From contig JAEWQV010000010.1 of the NCBI GenBank assembly GCA_023399055.1, forward strand, positions 620,001 to 684,000: a DNA stretch of 64,000 nucleotides. The letters run 5' to 3'. Under the pieces are notes generated by a model. The model saw nothing but the letters and a program-made list of their open reading frames with translations, was not told where the DNA came from and ran no database searches. Positions 9,310 through 18,749 of this stretch are shown piece after piece (the first letter of the stretch is position 1; the number at the start of each line of letters is the position of its first letter). Origin of the DNA: Bacillota bacterium. Lineage in GTDB: Bacteria; Bacillota; Clostridia; Lachnospirales; Lachnospiraceae. The translations under genes were made by a program, and so were the position numbers.

Positions 9310-12300
9310 TTATTCCCCAATCTCCCATTTAACCTTGCTTCCCTTTTCACCTTTGGTCACAATCAGCTTTGTTCCAATCTGTGCCTTCAACTCCGTCACA
9401 TGGGAAATGATTCCGACTAATCTGTTGCCACCGGACAATTCATGCAGAATATGAATTGCCTGCATTCTAGCTTCATCACTTAAAGAGCCAAAGCCCTCAT
9501 CAATAAACATGGTATCAATGTGAATTTTACCTGCAGCATTTTGAATAATGTCTGCCATTCCCAGCGCCATAGCTAGCGCTGCCATAAAGGACTCTCCGCC
9601 AGATAAGGTTTTAACATCACGGGTCTGGTCGTTAACCATACTATAAATATCAAGGTCAAGGCCAACCTCTCCTTGACCGGATAGTTCGTCAACTTCTTTG
9701 CACTTTAAGATAAACTGTCCGCCCGACATTGTAAATAATCGCTTGTTTGCCTCTCGTAAAATAAGATTAAAATATCTTCTTTGAATATAGGTTTGAAAAT
9801 TAATATGCTTCTGGCTTAATTTGCCGTTAGCAGTGGCATCCAGTCTTTTAATAACATTATAAGAGCTTACAAGGCCTTCTCTCTGCTTGTATAGCTTTCC
9901 GACCTTTTCATGAATTGCTTCATTCAGAATCTTTATACCATAGACGGTCTTACTTTCTAACCCCAATCGTTCTCTTTCTTCCTCCAGTTGAATTCGCTGC
10001 TCTTTTAGATTCTCTGTAGCAACCACATTCTTACCGGATGTTTGCTTACGATATATCTTCAGATTGCTTTCATTAACCTCTACTGTTCTAAGGTAGTTTT
10101 GGAATCTCTCACTTAAGTCCCTCAACTGCTGTGGCACTATAATTGCAACCTGATATTCCGACTCATTTGAAAAGCCTTGATTATGAAGCTCACCCTGATA
10201 GTCAGCTTCTGCAATATTTTTTGCTTGTGTCAGTCGGACTAAATTTTCTTCCTCTATCTTAAGCTTACCTTGCAGCTCCATAACCTGACGTTCCACATGC
10301 TGGTAGCCTTCCACTGCTTCTGTTCGAGTTCGTTCCAACTCTTTCAGCTGACCTTCCATTGCTTTTAGTCCATTTACAGCTTCATGTTTATTCTCATACA
10401 GCAGGTTATCCTTTAGATTTTTAAGTACCGCTTCTACAGCAGCTAACTTGTTGTCTATTTGTTGAGCCAATTGATTGCCAACTATTTTATCACTTTCAAG
10501 TATTTCTAGAGCATTTGTTAATCGCTTGCTTTCGTCTTCGTTTTTCTCAAATCTTTGCTTTTGTAACTTAGCCTCCGATAACTTCTTTGCTTCAACCTCA
10601 AGCAGTTGCTTGCATTCTAATAAATTTGACAAAAGCATCTCTTCGGTGGATGTATTAATGGAAAACCCAGTTCCAAGAACTTTAGTTCCTTCATACTCTA
10701 CCAAGCTTCTAATCTTTAAATACTCTTGCTTGATTTCTTGTAAAGACTCCCGTTTGACATTTTGCTGAGTAATTGCATTATCCAGCTCCTTCTTAGCTAA
10801 GCTTAACTCACTTTGATTAATCAGTATCTCTGATTTCATTGTTATATGTGGATGAGAGGTAGCTCCACAGACAGGACAAGGTTCCCCTTCCCTAAGGTTT
10901 TCAGCTAGGAGACCTGCTTGCCCTTCAATAAATTGATGATACTTTATCTCATATTGATTTGTTAAATCAGCAACCGATTTTTCATAGGTCTGATAGCTTG
11001 CTTCTTCTCTTTCCAACACAGCTTGCTGATTTATCATCTTCCTATGGGTAACGATTAAACCCTCCAAGGCATCTCTTCTAGCTATAAAATTGTCAACCGT
11101 TTGTGATAAGTTAAGTATCTGTTCTGAAACGTTCTTTAAGTACTCCTGCTCCTTACCAATCTTTGTCTGTCTTTCTTTTGTGAGATTAATGTTATAATCA
11201 ATTTTAATAAGTCTAGCATCAGCTTCTGATTTTTGTATCATTAGTTGCTTTCTCTCACTTACCTTCTGCTCCAATTGTTCATACTTTGGCAACTGTTCTC
11301 TGATGCTACTTATTTGAGGATCCAGTTTAGCGCTTTCAAAAAGATAGCTATCTTCAGCAGCTAATTTTACAGCGTTTTGCAGAGAGAGTTTTTCTTTCTC
11401 TTGTTCTAATACTTCTATTAAATATGTATTCCGCCCTCTACACTCTGTAACTTCCTTTTGCTTTGCTATCAAAGAAGCCTCTTTCGGCAATACGACTGCT
11501 GCCTTTTGTGCTAACTCTATCTGGTCTCTAAGCAATAACATTTCCTTTGAAATAGCATCCAGTTCAAGCTTTTTATCTTCTGCCTCTTTTAATGAAGCAA
11601 ATAATTCATTTAGTTCTTTTGCTTGATTGAATTCAGCTAGTAAGCGGTCACTTTCTTTTTGCTTCGCAGCTAAGGCATGGTTGATTTCTTCCTCCTTTGC
11701 CTTTGCTTCTGCTATCATGGAAGCCACGAGCTCTGTTAACTTATCATAATCACTCTCAAGAAAACGTGGGGAGGTTGCCCATAGCTCTTGATACGCACTA
11801 TTTTCTATTAGCTGTACATTTTCAAATTCTCGAACTATTCCTTTCTTATTATCCTCCAATTGAATCCACAATTCTTTTGACCGTGTTCGAAGTTCCTCTT
11901 CCATTTTCCAAAAGATCTTAGTATTAAATATCTTTGCAAATATTTCTTTTCGTTCTTTGGAAGGTGCATGAAGAAGTTTCAAAAAATCCCCTTGGGCAAT
12001 CATTGCAATTTGGGTGAATTGATTCACATCCAAACCAACAATTTCAACAATCCTTTGATTTGTTTCTCTACTTTTACCCCTGTAAGGTAATCCATCTGGT
12101 AGAATTAATTCAACATTAGGTTGTTCCACCGTTATGGTATACTCACCGTCTTTGTTTTTCTTCTTACTTAATCTGTTTTGCTTTGGAGAACGTTTGATTA
12201 CATAGATTTCATTATTGTATATGAATTTTAGTTCCACAAAGGTAGGGATGTCCTCTTTGGCAAATTGACTTCGCATCATTTCACCATTTCGCCTGCCACC

Positions 12301-12468
12301 ACTGGTTTCATCATAGAGAGCATAGGTAATTGCATCAAAAATAGTTGTCTTCCCTGCCCCTGTATCTCCGGTGATTAAGAAAATACCCTGATTAACTTCA
12401 ACAAATTCTACAGTTTCCTCCGAAGCATAAGAACCAAAGGCGGACATTTTTATATAAATTGGTTTCAT
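9310..12468 (-). CDS. sbcC: Nuclease SbcCD subunit C (SMC-like ATPase)
   Basis: This 1052-residue ATPase is the partner of SbcD. The Rad50-like order is complete: Walker A GDTGAGKTT at residues 34-42, a Q-loop region, a long coiled coil, the zinc hook CPVCG near residue 531, the return coiled coil, the ABC signature LSGGESFMAALAMALG, and Walker B with MFIDEGFGSL near 986. SbcCD cleaves hairpins and processes DNA ends and protein-blocked breaks. The start codon overlaps the end of sbcD by one base, so the pair is co-translated. Several perfect long inverted repeats in this window are the type of structure that SbcCD attacks. Confidence 0.97.
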   Translation of the reverse strand: MKPIYIKMSAFGSYASEETVEFVEVNQGIFLITGDTGAGKTTIFDAITYALYDETSGGRRNGEMMRSQFAKEDIPTFVELKFIYNNEIYVIKRSPKQNRLSKKKNKDGEYTITVEQPNVELILPDGLPYRGKSRETNQRIVEIVGLDVNQFTQIAMIAQGDFLKLLHAPSKERKEIFAKIFNTKIFWKMEEELRTRSKELWIQLEDNKKGIVREFENVQLIENSAYQELWATSPRFLESDYDKLTELVASMIAEAKAKEEEINHALAAKQKESDRLLAEFNQAKELNELFASLKEAEDKKLELDAISKEMLLLRDQIELAQKAAVVLPKEASLIAKQKEVTECRGRNTYLIEVLEQEKEKLSLQNAVKLAAEDSYLFESAKLDPQISSIREQLPKYEQLEQKVSERKQLMIQKSEADARLIKIDYNINLTKERQTKIGKEQEYLKNVSEQILNLSQTVDNFIARRDALEGLIVTHRKMINQQAVLEREEASYQTYEKSVADLTNQYEIKYHQFIEGQAGLLAENLREGEPCPVCGATSHPHITMKSEILINQSELSLAKKELDNAITQQNVKRESLQEIKQEYLKIRSLVEYEGTKVLGTGFSINTSTEEMLLSNLLECKQLLEVEAKKLSEAKLQKQRFEKNEDESKRLTNALEILESDKIVGNQLAQQIDNKLAAVEAVLKNLKDNLLYENKHEAVNGLKAMEGQLKELERTRTEAVEGYQHVERQVMELQGKLKIEEENLVRLTQAKNIAEADYQGELHNQGFSNESEYQVAIIVPQQLRDLSERFQNYLRTVEVNESNLKIYRKQTSGKNVVATENLKEQRIQLEEERERLGLESKTVYGIKILNEAIHEKVGKLYKQREGLVSSYNVIKRLDATANGKLSQKHINFQTYIQRRYFNLILREANKRLFTMSGGQFILKCKEVDELSGQGEVGLDLDIYSMVNDQTRDVKTLSGGESFMAALAMALGMADIIQNAAGKIHIDTMFIDEGFGSLSDEARMQAIHILHELSGGNRLVGIISHVTELKAQIGTKLIVTKGEKGSKVKWEIGE

Positions 12469-13634
12469 TACTCGTCAGCCTCCTTTACCTTATGAATAAT
12501 ATCTGCGATAATTTGTTCTTCTTCTTCATTTAACTCTACCCCATGCATCTCCTGATAGAATTCCTTGAAGGCTTCAAAGGGGTCTAAGACGGATGCCTCT
12601 CCAGTGAGAGGTTCCAGTTGTGCCTTGGTTCTGCTGTTTTCTATCCTTACCTCAAGAATATGATCGTAATGCTCCTCCAATTGATCCTTGGGTCTGTATA
12701 ACTCCGTCTCGTCTGTTAAGGTAATGCTTACATAGTCGTGACAGTTATTTCCCTCCGCGAACTCAATAAGTTCTCTTAAGTTTCCTTTCAGCTTTCTAAC
12801 CTCCTGCTCTGGGCAAAGAGGTAACTTATCTATTATTATTTCAGAGTTCTTCCCACCTACAGTAACCATAACGATGCATTTCGCGTGTTTTTCTTCACTG
12901 ATGGAGTATTTTAAAGGAGTTCCACTGTAGATGATGTGCTTCTCACCGATGTGTTGCTGACCATGGAGATGTCCCAAGGCTACGTAATCAAAGTTCTTAA
13001 TGTGACTGACCTCCACACTATCAATGCCACCTACAGAGATATATACTTGTTCCGATTCACAAGTCTCTGGCACAGTAGAACCTGCTATATAAAATTGGTG
13101 GGAAATCAGTATATTTCTCTGATTATAGTCAATATTTTCACGGTTTATAAGAGCAGAAATCGCCGTATCATAGCTACTAATTATTCCTGCTTCAAATAAA
13201 TGTCGAACATAACCTGGCTTTGTGAAAGGCAAAAGATAGAAATTCACCTCACCATGCTCGTCCTCTAACACAATTTTCTTTAAAAATTCATCCTCTTTTT
13301 GCGGTGGTAATACCGATATGTAAATATGATGCTTCTCCAGGAAGGAACTTGCATAATTAAGGCGTTCCGCTGAATCATGATTACCAGCAATAATTAAAAT
13401 AGGTATGGAAGGTTTAATCTCTGACAAATCCATCAAAAATTGATTAAATATCATATAGGCTTCTGCAGAGGGAATTGATTTATCATAAATATCTCCAGCA
13501 ATAATAATTGCGGAGGGTTGTTCCTGCCTTGCCTTCTCAACAATTTGCTTAAGAATTCGTAATTGATTCTCACACAAATTATAATAGTGGAGTTGTTTGC
13601 CAATATGTAAATCAGATATATGGAATATTTTCAT
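12468..13634 (-). CDS. sbcD: Nuclease SbcCD subunit D (Mre11-like phosphoesterase)
   Basis: This 388-residue calcineurin-like phosphoesterase shows all metal-binding motifs in order: ISDLHIG at the N-terminus, GDIYD near residue 50, GNHDS near 84, SHQF near 180 and GHLHG near 222. The C-terminal capping domain is about 130 residues. It is the nuclease half of the SbcCD complex, with 3'-5' exonuclease and hairpin endonuclease activity. It starts MKIFHISDLH at 13634; the only Shine-Dalgarno-like site, GAAAGG, is unusually far away (about 17 nt), so initiation may be weak. It overlaps sbcC by one base. Confidence 0.96.
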   Translation of the reverse strand: MKIFHISDLHIGKQLHYYNLCENQLRILKQIVEKARQEQPSAIIIAGDIYDKSIPSAEAYMIFNQFLMDLSEIKPSIPILIIAGNHDSAERLNYASSFLEKHHIYISVLPPQKEDEFLKKIVLEDEHGEVNFYLLPFTKPGYVRHLFEAGIISSYDTAISALINRENIDYNQRNILISHQFYIAGSTVPETCESEQVYISVGGIDSVEVSHIKNFDYVALGHLHGQQHIGEKHIIYSGTPLKYSISEEKHAKCIVMVTVGGKNSEIIIDKLPLCPEQEVRKLKGNLRELIEFAEGNNCHDYVSITLTDETELYRPKDQLEEHYDHILEVRIENSRTKAQLEPLTGEASVLDPFEAFKEFYQEMHGVELNEEEEQIIADIIHKVKEADE

Positions 13635-14048
13635 AAGTATGTATTTTTCAACCTTTCAAAAATATATTTGTACTAATTTTATTCTTCCTTATTTTTTATG
13701 TTGGAATTACTCTAACCTAGTTTGGCGATATCCAAACAGTAAGGAAACTACAAGTCTTCATGATTTGTGCTAAATAGTTTCAATTTAAAAACCAAGATAA
13801 TTGTATCACTTTTTTACCCATTGAAACAACAGCATTTTACTTTCAGCTATATTCCAATTTTTCTCTAAGCAATAGAATAATAACTGTGTAATGCTTAGTA
13901 AATACCTACAACTATAAATTATTAATTTCTTTATATTTTACAGAAAATTCTCCAAATTTATACATGGATTTAACTTCCTTTCCTCTTCTATCGATTATAC
14001 TGATATTTATAAAGTAATTTACGTAAACTAAAATTGGAGGTGCATAGG
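13635..14048. other. Divergent promoter region of sbcDC and ppx-ppk
   Basis: About 410 AT-rich bases between divergent operons. No coding frame, repeat array or recognisable operator was seen. A GGAGG at 14036-14040 belongs to the candidate leader peptide that follows. Confidence 0.5.
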
Positions 14049-14144
14049 TTGAAAAGAAAAATATTTTTCAACCAGCAAAAAGCACGGAGTGTGCTTTTCG
14101 CTCATTATTTGGACTGCCTGACGGCAGCATGGAGGTTTCTATGA
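14049..14144 (+). CDS. Candidate leader peptide, 31 aa, translationally coupled to ppx
   Basis: A TTG at 14049 lies 8 nt after a clear TTGGAGG site and opens a 31-codon frame starting KRKIFFNQQKARSVLFAHYL and ending AWRFL. Its TGA at 14142 overlaps the ppx ATG at 14141 in an ATGA junction, and the ppx ribosome binding site GGAGG lies inside its final codons. The same stretch can fold into three hairpins: 14047-14073, 14078-14098 and 14114-14127, the last ending just before that site. I infer that translation of the small frame could open the ppx site. No homologue is known to me, and coincidence is possible. Confidence 0.45.
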   Translation: MKRKIFFNQQKARSVLFAHYLDCLTAAWRFL

Positions 14145-15046
14145 AAAGTGCAATTATTGATTTAGGTTCCAATACGATTCGATTATGTGTCTATGAGCAT
14201 CAGGAGAATTATGTAAGAACCCTGCTGGAAAAGAAAGAAATGGCAGGACTGGTCAACTATATTGAAAATGAAAAGTTAAGTGATAAGGGAATTGAAAAGG
14301 CCAGTAGTATTTTAAATGATTTTTTGACACTGATTCATAATCTCCAGGTGGAAAGCAATAACGTTCATATCTTTGCTACTGCCTCCCTTAGAAACATTGT
14401 AAATACAAAGGAAGTTATAGAGGCTATCAAACACAATACTGATTATGAAGTTGAACTCCTTTCTGGTGATGAAGAGGCTATGCTAGACTTTTTAGGTACA
14501 ACAAAATGTCTTAATGTAGATTCCGGTATCATTGTTGACATCGGGGGTGGAAGTACAGAACTTGTAATTTTTGAACACAAAACAATAAAATATGCAACCA
14601 GCATCCCTATTGGCTCCTTAAACATGTATGTGAAACACGTAAAGAAGATTATTCCCAAACCAGTGGAAAGAGAAAACATAAGACAAACGGTACTTAGCTA
14701 TATCTCAGATCTACCCATTGAAAAAGACCCGATTTATACCCTTTGCGGTGTTGGCGGTACTATCAGAGGAATTTTAAAATTAAATAATAGTATCTATAAT
14801 ATACCAGGTAATAATACAGAGATAGATACCGTGCATATAAAAGAAATATTAAGATCCATCAAAAACAGTCACAGGACAACCTTGTCTCCATTGCTAAGGA
14901 ACATCCCTGACCGAATTCACACAATTGTGCCTGGTATGATTATAGCAGACACAATTGTTGATTATTTTGGAATCCAGAATATCCTTGTGAGTAAATATGG
15001 TATTCGTGAAGGCTACTTATACGAAAGAATTATTAAAGGAGAATAA
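14141..15046 (+). CDS. ppx: Exopolyphosphatase / guanosine pentaphosphatase family (Ppx/GppA)
   Basis: This 301-residue protein has the sugar-kinase/actin fold motifs of the family: IDLGSNTIRLCVYE at the N-terminus (phosphate 1) and VDIGGGSTELVIF near residue 130 (phosphate 2). A late GVGGTIRG motif near residue 203 also fits. I use the ATG at 14141 because GGAGG lies 5 nt upstream; an in-frame ATG at 14129 overlaps that site. It releases phosphate from polyphosphate chains and/or converts pppGpp to ppGpp. It is the short, single-module form without the HD-like C-terminal extension of E. coli Ppx. The stop is 5 nt before ppk, forming an operon for making and breaking polyphosphate. Confidence 0.93.
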   Translation: MKSAIIDLGSNTIRLCVYEHQENYVRTLLEKKEMAGLVNYIENEKLSDKGIEKASSILNDFLTLIHNLQVESNNVHIFATASLRNIVNTKEVIEAIKHNTDYEVELLSGDEEAMLDFLGTTKCLNVDSGIIVDIGGGSTELVIFEHKTIKYATSIPIGSLNMYVKHVKKIIPKPVERENIRQTVLSYISDLPIEKDPIYTLCGVGGTIRGILKLNNSIYNIPGNNTEIDTVHIKEILRSIKNSHRTTLSPLLRNIPDRIHTIVPGMIIADTIVDYFGIQNILVSKYGIREGYLYERIIKGE

Positions 15047-15051
15047 ACGAA

Positions 15052-17166
15052 ATGAATTCCCAGGATGAAAAATCTAGCAAATATATGCAGAACAGGGAAT
15101 TATCCTGGCTGACCTTTAATGAGCGTATCTTAGAAGAAGCCCAGGATGAGGATGTCCCAATCTATGAGCAATTAAAATTTGTATCTATTTTCACCAGCAA
15201 TTTGGATGAATTCTATATGATACGGGTTGGTAGCTTAACTGACCTTGCCTTATTGGAACGAGGAAATTTTGATAATAAAACCGGTATGACACCAAAACAG
15301 CAGTTGGACAAAATATTTAAAAGAACCGCTTATCTCTATAAAAAAAGAGATGCAGTCTTTCAGTCTGTTGAAAGCAGACTGAGAGAGTCTCAAATATACA
15401 ACCTTGAAATGAACGAGCTGACAAAACATGAAAAAAAACATATTGAAAAGTATTATAAGGAGTATTTGCTGCCGATTTTATCTCCACAAGTCATTAACTC
15501 CAGGCATCCCTTTCCTCACCTTGTTAATAAAGAATTATATATTTTCTGTATCTTTTCCGATACTGACACGAAGTTTGGTTTGGTCCCAGTATCAAAAACC
15601 TTACCAAAATATATTATGATTCCAGGCGATGAGTTTCGTTATGTAATGACAGAAAAGATTTTGCAATATTACCTAAAAGATATTTTCAGTATGTATAAAA
15701 TCGAAAACGCTGCTATCATTTCTGTCACAAGAAATGCAGATATCAGTATTGATGATGAAGCCTTTGAAATAGATGATAATTATAGAGAACATATGAAGAA
15801 AATCCTCAAGAAAAGAGGACGCCTCACTCCTGTTCGGCTGGAGGTTCAAGGTCGGTTGAATAAGCTAATGACCGCATTTCTTCTGGATAAATTACATTTG
15901 GAAAAAGATCAGATCTTTATCAGTAAGTCTCCTTTAGCAATGGGATATATTTTTCAGTTGAACAATCGATTCTCCCCAATACAAAAGGAACAACTTTGCT
16001 ATTCGGCATTAGAGCAATCCTATCCAGCAAACCTAAAGAAAAACGAAAGCGTTACAAAGCATTGTAAAAGTGAAGATATCTTATTATTTTATCCCTATCA
16101 TCAAATGGAACCTTTCTTTCATTTATTAAAAGAAAGTGCAACTGATCCAAACGTTCTGTCCATTAAAATTACCATATATCGCGTATCTAATAACTCCAGG
16201 CTCATTGAATATCTTTGCACAGCTGCCGAAAACAATAAGGAGGTCACAGTTCTTATGGAGCTTAAAGCGAGGTTTGATGAGCAGAATAACATTGAGTGGG
16301 CGGAGAGACTTGAGGAAGCGGGTTGCCACGTTATCTACGGCTTCGAAGGCTTTAAAGTACATTCCAAGATCTGCCTTATTACAAGACGAGATCATGGTAT
16401 AATTAATTACATTACACAGATTGGTACGGGTAACTATAATGAGAAAACCGCCAAACTCTACACGGACCTATCACTAATCACCGCAGATAAAAATATTGGT
16501 CAGGATGCAATGCTATTTTTTCAGAATATGTCCATTTCTAATCTAAATGGAGACTATAATCACTTTTTAGTGGCACCAAATTCATTAAAGAATAATTTGC
16601 TGAAAATGATGGATGACGAAATTGATAAGGCCGAGCGCGGGGAAGATAGTAGCATTATTATAAAGTCCAATTCCTTAACGGATAAGGACATTATAAAAAA
16701 ACTTTCTGATGCCTCCAAGGCAGGTGTGGAAATAAAACTAATTATTCGTGGTATTTGCTGTTTACTTCCTGGGATACCAGGAAAAACAGATAATATTACT
16801 GTAATCAGTATTGTAGGAAGATTTCTAGAACACTCCCGAATCTATCTTTTTGGTAAGAATGAAGCTGCAAAAATGTACATTTCCTCTGCTGATATGATGA
16901 CACGCAACACCTCCAGAAGGGTAGAACTAGCCTGCCCTATCTATGATTCAAATATTAAAGAACAAATTATACAGCACCTTAATATTATGCTGGAGGACAA
17001 TGTAAAAGGACGTATCCTAAACGCTGACGGTAACTATGATAGGAGAGATGGTTTAGACTTAATTAAACAGGACAGTCAGATGAACTTTATCTCGCAAATG
17101 GCGATTAATAAAGAGTGTACTCCCGTTAAAGAGATAGAAAATGAACGATTAATAAGTTCCATGTAA
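15052..17166 (+). CDS. ppk: Polyphosphate kinase 1
   Basis: At 704 residues this is full length for Ppk1. The N domain opens NRELSWLTFNERILEEA. The catalytic part shows YPYHQMEPFFHLL, the autophosphorylated His in GFKVHSKICLI at residue 437, the metal/ATP-binding GTGNYNEKTAKLYTDLSL, and the C2-domain segment LIIRGICCLLPG. Ppk1 reversibly moves the gamma phosphate of ATP to polyphosphate. GGAG lies 10 nt before the ATG, and the gene follows ppx after 5 nt, so both should share one transcript. A terminator-like hairpin follows at 17290-17347. Confidence 0.97.
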   Translation: MNSQDEKSSKYMQNRELSWLTFNERILEEAQDEDVPIYEQLKFVSIFTSNLDEFYMIRVGSLTDLALLERGNFDNKTGMTPKQQLDKIFKRTAYLYKKRDAVFQSVESRLRESQIYNLEMNELTKHEKKHIEKYYKEYLLPILSPQVINSRHPFPHLVNKELYIFCIFSDTDTKFGLVPVSKTLPKYIMIPGDEFRYVMTEKILQYYLKDIFSMYKIENAAIISVTRNADISIDDEAFEIDDNYREHMKKILKKRGRLTPVRLEVQGRLNKLMTAFLLDKLHLEKDQIFISKSPLAMGYIFQLNNRFSPIQKEQLCYSALEQSYPANLKKNESVTKHCKSEDILLFYPYHQMEPFFHLLKESATDPNVLSIKITIYRVSNNSRLIEYLCTAAENNKEVTVLMELKARFDEQNNIEWAERLEEAGCHVIYGFEGFKVHSKICLITRRDHGIINYITQIGTGNYNEKTAKLYTDLSLITADKNIGQDAMLFFQNMSISNLNGDYNHFLVAPNSLKNNLLKMMDDEIDKAERGEDSSIIIKSNSLTDKDIIKKLSDASKAGVEIKLIIRGICCLLPGIPGKTDNITVISIVGRFLEHSRIYLFGKNEAAKMYISSADMMTRNTSRRVELACPIYDSNIKEQIIQHLNIMLEDNVKGRILNADGNYDRRDGLDLIKQDSQMNFISQMAINKECTPVKEIENERLISSM

Positions 17167-17289
17167 TGAAAACTAGAAGAAACACGCTATACGAGTTCTT
17201 GCGACTCTTTACAGCCGTTAGTATAGCAGGTGCGTTCCTATCTAATAAAGTATAGCTTGTTGATATTTCTCTCTGCTTTCTTTGTAAAT

Positions 17290-17347
17290 AAAAGAGTGGG
17301 TGTGTGAACTATGTTTAATCTAATAGGTTCATATCTGCTCTTTTTTT
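17290..17347 (+). terminator. Probable terminator of ppx-ppk
   Basis: An imperfect long hairpin (AAAAGAG...GTGAAC with GTTC...CTCTTTT) ends in seven T residues on the plus strand, about 125 nt after the ppk stop. A weaker pair, GCTATAC/GTATAGC (17186-17227), lies between. Confidence 0.5.
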
Positions 17348-17454
17348 AAATACATATATTTATAGCTCTTAACAACCCTACTTATTAGTTTTCAATTAAT
17401 ATTATTTATCCATTATTGTTTTTTGTTTCTACTTTTTGTATTTACTATATCTTC

Positions 17455-17532
17455 CCTATTATTTTATTTTTTCTGTTATTTATTTTTCTGTTATTTATTC
17501 TGTTATTTATTTTTCCTGTTATTTTATTTTCT
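17455..17532. repeat. AT-rich tandem repeat, about five copies of CTGTTATTTATTTTT
   Basis: Units of 12 to 16 bp built on CTGTTATTTATT are repeated about five times with small length changes. The array ends about 75 bp before the start of the acetyltransferase gene, so it covers or flanks its promoter. The open frame through this region is low-complexity and should not be counted as an N-terminal extension of that protein. Confidence 0.8.
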
Positions 17533-17607
17533 ACTAATATTTGTATAGTATATTACAGAGTTATAGATTATTATTGTTACATTACATATCTTACAGGAGG
17601 AGTAACT

Positions 17608-18126
17608 ATGGAAGTACCAATTTTAGAGACTGATCGATTAATTTTAAGACCGCTTACCACTTTGGATGCAGAGGCTGTCTATCAATGGGTTAGTGACCCT
17701 CGAGTAACTAAATATATGCCCTATAAAACATATACCAATATAGAAGATGTAAGGAACTGGCTCTTATCCGTGGAATCAGATGATGAAACCTACCATTTTG
17801 GGTTTGTATTAAAGCAAAATAATCTGTTAATCGGCAGTGGCGATATTGGTTACAGTTCTAAAAAATCAGCTTGGGATTTTGGCTACAACCTTCGATATGA
17901 CTGTTGGAATATGGGCTTTGCAACAGAAGCTACCAAATGTATGATAAAGTATGTTTATGATAATTTTGGCGCCAGAGATTTTAGTTCAAATTATGCAGCA
18001 GATAACATTGCATCTGGAAAAGTCATGGAGAAATGCGGATTGGTTTTTGATCACGACGGTGAATATAGCAAGTTTGATGGAAGTGAAACTTTTAAAGCAA
18101 GATTTTATAGGGCTCATTTGGATTAA
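17608..18126 (+). CDS. GNAT-family N-acetyltransferase (RimJ/RimL-like)
   Basis: The 172-residue protein starts at the ATG at 17608, directly after AGGAGG with 7-nt spacing. A longer in-frame start at 17416 would add a Phe/Ile/Leu stretch encoded by the AT-rich repeat and is rejected. Visible features are ETDRLILRPLTTLDAEAVYQWVSD at the N-terminus, the beta-4 segment WDFGYNLRYDCWNMGFATEA that binds acetyl-CoA, and the C-terminal NIASGKVMEKCGLVF motif of the RimJ/RimL type. The substrate could be a ribosomal protein N-terminus, another protein or a small amine; it cannot be told from the sequence. Confidence 0.9.
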   Translation: MEVPILETDRLILRPLTTLDAEAVYQWVSDPRVTKYMPYKTYTNIEDVRNWLLSVESDDETYHFGFVLKQNNLLIGSGDIGYSSKKSAWDFGYNLRYDCWNMGFATEATKCMIKYVYDNFGARDFSSNYAADNIASGKVMEKCGLVFDHDGEYSKFDGSETFKARFYRAHLD

Positions 18127-18199
18127 AATTGATGTATACTCTATTTCTTACTCAAACTTTGTATGTATAAAAAACTATTTAATTATAGGAAGTGCAGAT

Positions 18200-18653
18200 A
18201 TGAATGATTGGTTTACTGTTGAGAAGATAGATAATGCAACGTATATAATCAGTGAATTAAACATTGGGAAGAGACTCATTGCTATCTCCTCATTGGTAAT
18301 CATACTAGCCTGGTATCAGCTCTATCAAGGAGACCCTTCATTTCTATTGTATGACAGCGAAATAATACAATTAGGAGATAGAGAGGTCACGGTAATCCAT
18401 ACACCCGGGCACTCTCCCAGACATATCTGTTTTTATGAAGAACATCAAGGTTATTTATATTCTGGCGATTTAATATATGAAGGAACTTTAGCAATTATCC
18501 ATACAAAGGATATTTCCAGCACATCATAACTTAAATATATACCCTGAATTAATCTTTGACATTCACGAAGCATTTTCTGAGCTAAATAGATTTGGAAAAC
18601 TCGTTCATGATAGTGGAATATATCACCTTAATAAGTTTAATATTCATATTTAG
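18200..18653 (+). pseudogene. Decayed MBL-fold metallohydrolase
   Basis: The first frame starts MNDWFTVEKIDNATYIISE, a typical start for this family. Near 18260 the reading frame slips: a second frame continues HWEETHCYLLIGN. The region that should carry the HxHxDH metal site is missing. The first frame resumes with IIQLGDREVTVIHTPGHSPRH (the third metal-ligand region) and YLYSGDLIYEGTL. Near 18515 it shifts again to PAHHNLNIYPELIFDI, and the gene ends at TAG 18653. About 150 codons remain of an expected 220 to 240. At least two frameshifts and an internal deletion make an active enzyme impossible. It lies directly after the acetyltransferase gene on the same strand. Confidence 0.85.
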
Positions 18654-18714
18654 TGATATAATAGCATAGCAAAGTATTATTGGACATAGGGACAGAAGTT
18701 CATGAATTAACCTC

Positions 18715-18743
18715 TTTACATTTATAAATATATATGCTATGTT
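18715..18743 (+). promoter_or_regulatory. Sigma-A-like promoter of the candidate antitoxin RNA
   Basis: TTTACA (18715-18720) and TATGTT (18738-18743) are separated by exactly 17 nt. This predicts a transcript starting near 18750 that runs towards the terminator at about 18811-18842. Confidence 0.6.
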
Positions 18744-18749
18744 AAATAT

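Noticed and set aside
10475..10768. Antisense gene within sbcC
   Set aside because: Composition is the mirror of the coiled-coil coding strand and there is no ribosome binding site; sbcC itself is intact.
16126..16402. Genes on either strand overlapping ppk
   Set aside because: Both open frames lie inside the conserved catalytic region of ppk and lack family features.
17416..17607. N-terminal membrane extension of the acetyltransferase
   Set aside because: The extension is encoded by the AT-rich tandem repeat, while a perfect ribosome binding site precedes the ATG at 17608.
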